The notes under the pieces: generated by a model
The model's database searches: none
Seen by the model: only the letters and a program-made list of their open reading frames with translations
Told to the model about the DNA's origin: nothing
Assembly (NCBI RefSeq): GCF_910592395.1
Contig: NC_088319.1
Coordinates: 3,534,001-3,598,000, forward strand
Source of the DNA: Lineus longissimus
Lineage: Eukaryota; Nemertea; Pilidiophora; Heteronemertea; Lineidae
Direction of reading: 5' to 3'
Length of the DNA stretch: 64,000 bases
Program-made: the position numbers and the translations under genes
In this document: piece by piece, positions 57,401 through 64,000 of the stretch
Position numbering within the stretch: position 1 is the stretch's first letter
Layout: each line of letters starts with the position of its first letter

Positions 57401-60400
57401 CCAGGCAGGGAGTAAATGGACATACATCTTACAGGTTCACCATTCATTGCCTTTGTTGCAGTTACAGACCACTCACTGATCCTCATCTTTCCACCATACA
57501 CACCTTTCCTCTCGGATGACGAGATTCCGGTTGTGACATTTCGCCACGAAGAACCAATATATTGATACCACTTGATGTCGGTAACTGGGTTACTCTCATC
57601 CGTCTCACATGTGAACTTCTTTACCTGACCAACCTGGTCAGCAGCGGTCGGGTAACTCAGAAAGGAAACATTGGTGTTCGCAACTGAAAAGGAATGGCTA
57701 GATATTTTCCGTACTTCCTTTTACATATTTTTATCTATGGTGATAAGCAATGCTCTCAAATGGCCGAGTAGCTTTCTCACGCTCTTTATGTTGAAGTGAA
57801 CTGAGATTTCACAAATTATAAAACCTACAAGTTACACTGTATGTCTTCCTGCTTGAAGTCATATCGAAGGCGGGATACCCAGAGACCTTCGCCTCGCAGT
57901 AGTACTCAGCCTGGTTGTCTTCTTTAGCCACCACCCTGTCTTGACCTTGGGTGACCTCTACTGGTGTTCCGCCTGACCTCTTGAAATAGATCTTCACGGT
58001 CGGGATGGGGTTGCCGCCAGAGACTGTGCAGGAGAATTTGTCCTTCTCTCCAACATGGGATGAGGTCTTTCCCGATGACACGACCACGGAATCAGGTTTG
58101 TCTGAAACGATGATGCTGCAGTTATATTGGGAGTAACTAGACTTAAGCTTTTAGCTCTCTTTATAATTGACGCATAGCCTTGCCGTTTCCTTTTGCACTT
58201 TTGTGGGGGAGGCCTACATGTCTAAATGAGCTAATGAATTAAACACGGACTGACATTGATTCTAAAATCTCACAATGTCTAGTGTTGATGCGAATGATTC
58301 AGTTTGAGAGAGAATGATGTATTTCTATTGGAAATCTTAGAGGCTTTTTGACATTTTCGTTTTTATTACAGTGTACATTGTGACCGTGTATGAGCCTTGG
58401 TAGTCTACAGTAAACTTGGGCAGAAATTTAGAGCATGAATTTTTTTCCTGCGGTGATGAGAACTAACACGCTGTGCATTGCATTGTTGGGGATTCCCTTC
58501 CCCAGTTTCAACCTCGTGATGAGACATTTTGCCATAGTAAGTTTTAGTTCGTGTTTTACCCCTTTTATCTCTTCTCAGCCTCACTAGCTGCGACCCTCGA
58601 AGCAAACAGGCTTGTTTTAGATAATGACCGAAGAGGCAATAAGCTATCAATTCTGCAGTTTTACATTGTTTCAACAGTAATGTCGTCATAGGCTCTATTG
58701 CCATAAGACCCATGTCTCCACTTGCCATATGACAAATGTGGATTTAATGAATCGAATCGCTTTGGTATCGTCAGTGGAGTCTGATTTACATGTATTTAAA
58801 AACGTCTTTCATAACGTATCGTACGACTATGACTATAGTCCTCGTAACATTACACCCAGACTGTAATTGTAACAAACTCGCACAGTGCCGAAATTAAAAT
58901 TCAATTTCAGACACTGGAATTGGTAAAATTCCGCCATCTTGGATATCGGCATCCTGAGATTCAGGTGTTTTCAACACTGCGTCACCACCACTTCAAACTC
59001 CAAAGTCTTATCCAGGCCTAGTAAGTGCCACCTTCTTTCATAAAATGGCTTGTTTTATAAATAAATAACAAAATATGATCTTTGTAAATAAAACCCGAGA
59101 TGTTCTGGTGTGTTTTTACGTGAATTTATTGCAAACTATCAATGCAGCGTAGTGCAGCCATCGTGTTCTCGGGCGTAGTGGTGATGCGATAGCCTCTTTG
59201 CAATTGTAAAGATTCTTTACATTTCCACATGCGCGGTACTGCTTTTCAAGATGGTGGCAATTTAGCAGTGCTAGAGCCGTTGTTTAGGAACGACATCAGC
59301 GCCTCTAGTGTCAAGATTGTAATTGTAACTGTACTAAATCACGCCCTTACATTTTCCAACCGAATTATGAACAACTAGCAGCCGTTTATAAGAAAGCTGA
59401 AGCCAATTCCATTTTAGTTTGGTTGACATGAACGGTTTACTGAGCGAGCAGACTAGAATTTCTATTGAACTTGCCTGGGCTTTTAAGTTTGTATTCACCA
59501 CACAGACAGGTCAAATGTACCAACGAAGAGCAATGAATAAAAATCAGTTTGGGCATTGAAATGTCGCAATTATGTTTTTTCAACTGGCCCACATATACAT
59601 GTAAATGCATTTTGGTGTTTCAACAAGGAAGTACGATGGACATCTTATTTCTAGTGTCAATAGTGTTTCTCACATTGTGTCTTCATGTGTAAAATGCCAC
59701 TTAGAGTGATCAAAAGGTTTATTTATGGTTCGAATGGGAAAATATTTAAAAATTATCATAACTTACAATAAACGACTAATGTCTTGTCACTGCTTGGAGC
59801 AGACCCGACAGTATTTCTCGCCACACATTTGTAAACACCACCACACTCCTTCGTCACTTGGAAGTCGTAACTCGATGACGTTGTAACCTTTGTACCATCT
59901 TTGTACCAATCGTATGTATCTCCAGGGGGCGATGCCACACACTTCAAGTTGAGCTGTGTTCCAGCAATGACTGGTCCAGATGGGAAACCCGTGATCTGTG
60001 GCGTGCCTGGATGCGCTGAAAAATTTCATTTGATTGTAAGTGGGTGGTTTGGAATACCAACGCCCTTCTCGTATCGTGACTGAGACTGGCAAATCGTGGT
60101 CAATTTTGTTTGCCTCTGTCTTTCACTTAATCGTGGCATTTTAATTGGCTTCTATATTTTTCACAATGCACTGGCAGCACGACTCAATCATGCTCTGGCT
60201 ATTGTAGTATGGGCTCCCAAAATAAGTAACAAACAAAATGTATATACACATAACTGGTCATAGTATTTGTAGCTATTTGTAGCTAGCTACCTGAAATACG
60301 TACTGAAAATTACTAAATAGTCTTCGGTGTATATAAACCAGTCATCGGTGTAGATGACTATTTTAGTTGCGTGCTCTCCGTTCCTTTATACGGGCGAAAG

Positions 60401-62436
60401 TTATTTTATTAGAAAAAGGGCGAAGAAACGCATTACCTTGCACCACTGGCTTGACTGGGTTACTGTTGCAGCTTAGACCAATATCCGTACAAATCCAGTA
60501 AGCAGAATCAGAAGGCTGAGCATTGGTGACTTGTAGATTGAATGTCTTTGTCGGTGATGAGACACTTGGTGGACTACAGCTGCTCCATCTGTAGCGTGGG
60601 TTACTTGGAGCATGGCATCCCTTGCTATTTGCTACTGCTACATCTACAGCTGGAGATGAAGCATCAGCCTTCTTAAACCACTTCACAGTCACTCCGCTTG
60701 GATTGGGTATGTAACAGTTGAGGTTGAATGTACTTCCGATGGCAGGTTTGGGTGGTAAAACACTCACGGTAAACAAGTAACCTGGAAGTGAAACAGAGAT
60801 TATCGTATTTTTCAGATGGATCTGGCAAAATATAAAAGTGTGATCACAAATAGTAATGTTACACAGCCCTTGGCAGCTGTTGTCATTATAGAGGATAAAC
60901 TAGTACAACACCAGTATCTTCTGGTAAATGTGATCTGGTCAGATTCCTGAGTTCAACTACGTAAGTACGTTTGGCCAGAACGATATGATACAAATATGAA
61001 TGCACTATAACAAAGAAAACACAATTAGAACACCACATCTAAATTTGTTTTTGACACTTATCGGATAGTCCGTTTGTAAGACTTTTGTAATGTGGGTTAC
61101 AGAGTTAATGGTGGACTAAAAGACACAAATGTCATTCGAGAACAGTCACTCGATAATGGCTTCGTTTTCATTCGTGGCATCGTTATGAGATATGAAATTC
61201 TAAACGCACAGTGAGATTGCTTCAAAAAAATATCGAAGTCTTTCTGAAAAATAAAATTCTAAACGCACAGCGAGATTGTTGTAAAATATATATCAAGCTC
61301 TATCTATTACTCGTTTTACTGAGCTGAAGAACCTCTTGTATTTTATTTCATTTGACATAGTCTTTATGTAAAACCTTTGTTAGAATGCCCGCAAGAGAGT
61401 GGACATTTACTTCTCAGAAGCCTATATTATTGAATAACTCACATGGTGTATAGACATACAGATCTCCCCATTCGCTGTCGCTTGTTCCGGCCGAGTTCGA
61501 TGCTCGACACTTGTACATTCCACTGACTGAGTTCTCTTTTGAAAATGAGTGGAACACTTTCCTCTCAGTCACTGGACTAAAGATATACTTCTGACTTGTA
61601 CCAATGGGTCCTTTACTCTCCCAGTCCTGTACACCTTTATCTATCGAGTATTTGAACCATTTATAGGTTATGGTTCCAGCATCAGGTTGAGACGCACCGC
61701 AGACGAGTTCACGGTAGGAGCCGATAGCAGCAGGTTCTAATCCAAATAAAACTGGTGTCTTTGGTGGAACTGAAACAATGATCATGGACATTATATCTTG
61801 AAGTTTCAATTTACGTCTTACCTGTAAAATATCTTCTCTTTTGATGACGTTAGATGATATATAACCAGCCTCAACGACAAAGTTAATGGGGGTCTATAAT
61901 CCGCTAACTTTCGCGCCTCTCAATCTTTTTCACAAAAAATTTCAGAAAAATTAAGACTTCCACGATTTTTTATAGGGTTGATTAAGAAATCTTTAAATAT
62001 TTTCCTATAAAATACAGAGTTTCACGATTTTTATTTTCGCGAATCAGGATATTCACCAACTTCGCGAAGATAAAACACCCGCAAAAATTAGGCAATATAA
62101 AATAATATTGAGTGTTTCCTTTTCTGTGGCGTTCTTGCTATTACATTGTATACAGATCTGATCAGAATCAGTAAATTCGGTGCAAATCATTTATCCTCTG
62201 TGAACTACTCTGCGGATCGTAGTTGAGCGGGTCGAAAATGGCGACCTCTTTTAGCAGCCAATGGACCTAGTTACGCGACTGCGCAGAAGTCTTATTGTTC
62301 AAAGGGATTTTCAATTTCCAAGTTTTCGATGAATGCTTTTGACAATGTTCGAGTCATTATACTCACCGATCAGGTAACCCAGAGGTATGAACGGAGAAAC
62401 TAAAATGAAGCTCACTACGAATACACCAACAGCCAT
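51498..62436 (-). CDS. Gene D: IgSF receptor with ITIM-like tail, first FN3 exon lost
   Basis: Exons: signal 62367-62436; Ig1 61443-61769; Ig2 60437-60781; Ig3 59767-60015; Ig4 57829-58101; Ig5 57357-57683; Ig6 56624-56941; Ig7 55947-56210; Ig8 55039-55329; FN3b plus TM 53509-53922; tail 53027-53140, 52778-52837, 52284-52342, 51498-51542. Because neighbours are phase 1, dropping FN3a keeps the frame, giving 1051 residues. Signal peptide MAVGVFVVSFILVS. The tail is YMNV, YVNS, YDEM, YADL, YAEL and ends LKI. Ig exons 5-8 are more diverged from B and C than those two are from each other, while the last 3 kb are close to them. Type I membrane receptor; ligand unknown. Confidence 0.87.
52364..52628. 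mobile_element. Near-perfect long hairpin element in the gene D tail intron
   Basis: Arms of about 110 bp (ataaatcagaatgttaattt to gagtttgaccgct, mirrored at 52510-52628) around a loop of about 35 bp. Only scattered mismatches, so it is recent. The word gagtaat(a/g)ttagc occurs on both sides (left at 52351, right near 52661), compatible with a duplicated target of about 13 bp plus an unpaired 32-bp right extension. Genes B and C show the empty site. Confidence 0.88.
53286..53462. mobile_element. Pogo-like MITE downstream of the gene D membrane exon
   Basis: CAATAGAACCTCTCTCT to GGGAGGTCCTACTG, TA-flanked, same family as 35953-36113 but inserted at a different intron (48 bp past the membrane exon donor). 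Confidence 0.75.
53509..53922 (-). CDS. Gene D FN3b and transmembrane exon
   Basis: 138 codons, phase 1 to 1. APNDPTIKITRNGRLVTVVF, FCGPGQAPKTTGCSSIRF, a TNETTIYVFY strand, a short stalk, the Val-rich helix and LHRRNMACFAG. It keeps the CAG (Gln) at the codon that is TAG in gene A, so it documents the likely ancestral state. Confidence 0.86.
54435..54470 (-). pseudogene. Remnant of the FN3a exon in gene D
   Basis: 36 bp match the 3' end and donor of the FN3a exon of B and C (gtgtctgtactccgagtacc), after which similarity stops. Upstream similarity to C's intron resumes near 54640. About 255 bp of exon have been replaced by about 165 bp of AT-rich DNA. Confidence 0.75.
57146..57302. mobile_element. 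MITE with inverted termini (gene D)
   Basis: GTAGGCTTTTTCGAC at the left mirrored by aaaaagcctcctac at the right; same intron as the copies in B and C, more diverged. Confidence 0.65.
58874..59317. mobile_element. Gene D-specific insertion of 444 bp with 12-bp target duplication
   Basis: Flanked by tgtaattgtaac on both sides (58862-58873 and 59318-59329). Gene C has a single copy (47199-47210 region, ataattgcaac). Its start (aaactcgcacagtgccgaaat) matches the repeat near 9510, and its end (cagcgcctctagtgtcaag) matches 14292. No open frame. Variable long target duplication suggests a retroposed repeat. Confidence 0.7.
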
Positions 62437-63332
62437 GTTTAGTTCATCCTTACATTATCCCATACAAAATGGATGAGCTCTGTAAATTTTCTCTTCCGGT
62501 TTTCATTACAAAAATATATTATCTATGTAGGTCATAGTATTCAGGCTATGCATTGATTAAATTCAAGTATTTTTAGAGCATTTTGAGTGAACTGGGCCGT
62601 GGAACATTCATGATCAATACCAAGCTGATATAAAACAGCGTTTTTGACTAGCACAGTCAGGTGAGCGTGCACAATGAATGGCTGTGAGACAGAAAACGGT
62701 TTTGTCATGTGTCCCTTGTCTTGTCTGACAGGCCAGAGTAACGTCGATTATTTCCCTTTCACCCTTTTCTTTTGCCGGTTGTTCTCGTTTTCATTGATAG
62801 GGGAACGCTGATAAACATATTAACATGTTTTCCTTCTCAGTTTTCCTGGCTGGAATGTCGTGGTCATGACGATGACTATTTTCATGAAAGCTGTCTGCTA
62901 AAAATTGATTGAGGAAAAACATACCAGTTGTGGCCTGGATTTTGTGAAAAATTAGAGAATCCTTGATGATATTATATTATCAGTCCGCAAGAAAACCTAA
63001 CACCAAATATGGGGACCTTCTAACAGTTCATAACAGCTATCGGTGGAGATCATCCAAGCAAAATGAACATCGGGAACTAGTAACAAAATAGAATGTGAAT
63101 GTGAATGCCACCAAATGATGTGACTCGCTCAAATGTTAACCGCGGACATCTCCAACAGTAGTGCAGAACAATGCATGCCTGTCAGTCACATTCATATAAT
63201 ACTTGATACAACAGACTGAAAGTGGGAACCAAGTTTCTTTTGGCTCGAACAGTGCGTAACACGTAATTCATGAGATCTACAAGCCTGGCGTAACACAAAC
63301 CAAATAAACAATATTTCATTATAAAAGTTTGT
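62437..63332. other. Spacer between gene D and the next copy
   Basis: Upstream region of gene D. It aligns with the B/C and C/D spacers (tgaactgggccgtggaac, atggctgtgagacagaaaa, and the conserved block at about 62925-63150) with more substitutions. It should contain the gene D promoter; I see no clear TATA element. Confidence 0.5.
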
Positions 63333-63338
63333 TTTATT
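63333..63338 (-). promoter_or_regulatory. Candidate polyadenylation signal of the next copy (gene E)
   Basis: Minus-strand AATAAA in the block conserved at 26932, 38306 and 51085. A second AATAAA at 63451-63456 lies in a stretch resembling the gene A 3' end at 14768. Confidence 0.5.
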
Positions 63339-64000
63339 TTCTATACATTTCACATTCGAATATAGATTACATATACCTATCAGGAATACATAAAAGGAAC
63401 ACAGTTATAAAGTTACGAATCGAGATTGCTTAATGAGTGTACAACAAATGTTTATTCACTACTAGCAATGTCAAGTTAACTGGGAGATTCTTAATCCTTG
63501 AATAAGTAAATTGAAATACTGGAGAACGATGACACAAACCACATGTACTAAGTATTCTAGATAATTTAGCCACTGCTAAGAATTAGCATCAAAACAAACG
63601 AAAACGAGGTTTAACAACAGTGGGTTCTTGGTAGTTTTCTAAAACTGTCTTCAATTTGTTCTTTGGTAGGAACTTGAAAACCACAGTTGAGCTCCATGGC
63701 GGGATGGGGTGGGGGGGTCAGGGTATTTCAGCAGGGCTGGTGTAACAGTTTTGGGCATTTTCGCTTTCAGGCAATACCCCCTATTGTTTGGGAACGCTGA
63801 AAGATAGATTGACACGTTTTTCTATGTTTTTATGGTCTCTCTATGATGTCTATTGTGGAAACACTGAAATATTGGTAATGACCACTGATGTTGTGCCGAG
63901 TTTAAACAGGATACACGTGGTCACTTGTCCAGGTTCAGTGTCAATGTCACTCGTCATGAGCATGTTCATTAGTTGACTTCGGCTTCACAACGGAACATAG
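63339..64000 (-). other. Presumed 3' UTR region of array member E
   Basis: Related to gene A 3' sequence in its first part (tttattcactacta, then gaataagtaaattgaaatac). I could not find a last exon with the TYAEL motif before the window ends, so E's coding part is either beyond 64000 or has diverged. Confidence 0.4.

Overview
The window is eukaryotic DNA. Coding segments are short exons with matched splice phases, separated by AT-rich introns full of non-autonomous transposons, and the genes are metazoan receptor families (rhodopsin-class GPCRs; immunoglobulin-superfamily receptors with signal peptide, Ig and FN3 domains, a membrane span and a tyrosine-motif tail). A bilaterian invertebrate fits best. 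A lophotrochozoan is my guess, at low confidence; no species marker is visible.

Left edge to 15 kb. Positions 4-73 (minus) are the signal-peptide exon of a receptor-family member whose other exons lie off the left edge. Then comes a GPCR island: one intronless GPCR on the plus strand (880-1935), followed by two paralogous three-exon GPCRs on the minus strand (3828-5812 and 10367-12370) inside a segmental duplication (about 2.5-6.85 kb and 9.7-13.4 kb). Between and around them are a tRNA-like SINE pair, a long hairpin, a 5'-truncated LINE with a CR1/L2-like reverse transcriptase, and a decayed second LINE tail.

15.6-62.4 kb. Four tandem, head-to-tail, minus-strand IgSF receptor genes (A, B, C, D) repeat about every 12-12.8 kb. 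B and C share the full plan: signal peptide, eight Ig exons, two FN3 exons (the second also encoding the transmembrane helix), and four short tail exons. All internal exons run phase 1 to phase 1 except the penultimate one. The tail carries five tyrosine motifs: YMNV and YVNS (Grb2-type YxN), YDEM (PI3K-type YxxM), and YADL plus YAEL (ITIM-like YxxL). D has lost the first FN3 exon. A lacks Ig5, Ig6 and the first FN3, carries an in-frame TAG just before its membrane helix, and has gained a YDDT exon and a SAM-like exon in its tail. B and C are nearly identical over long non-coding stretches, yet differ sharply in patches of the ectodomain.

Right edge. A polyadenylation signal and 3' region for a further upstream copy (E) appear after 63.3 kb, so the array continues both ways. 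At least six members are implied, with the GPCR island sitting inside the array.

Interpretation: a young, expanding cluster of putative inhibitory or dual-signalling immune or self-recognition receptors, comparable in design (not demonstrated homology) to vertebrate ITIM receptor clusters and cnidarian allorecognition genes. Ligands, expression and function cannot be read from sequence.
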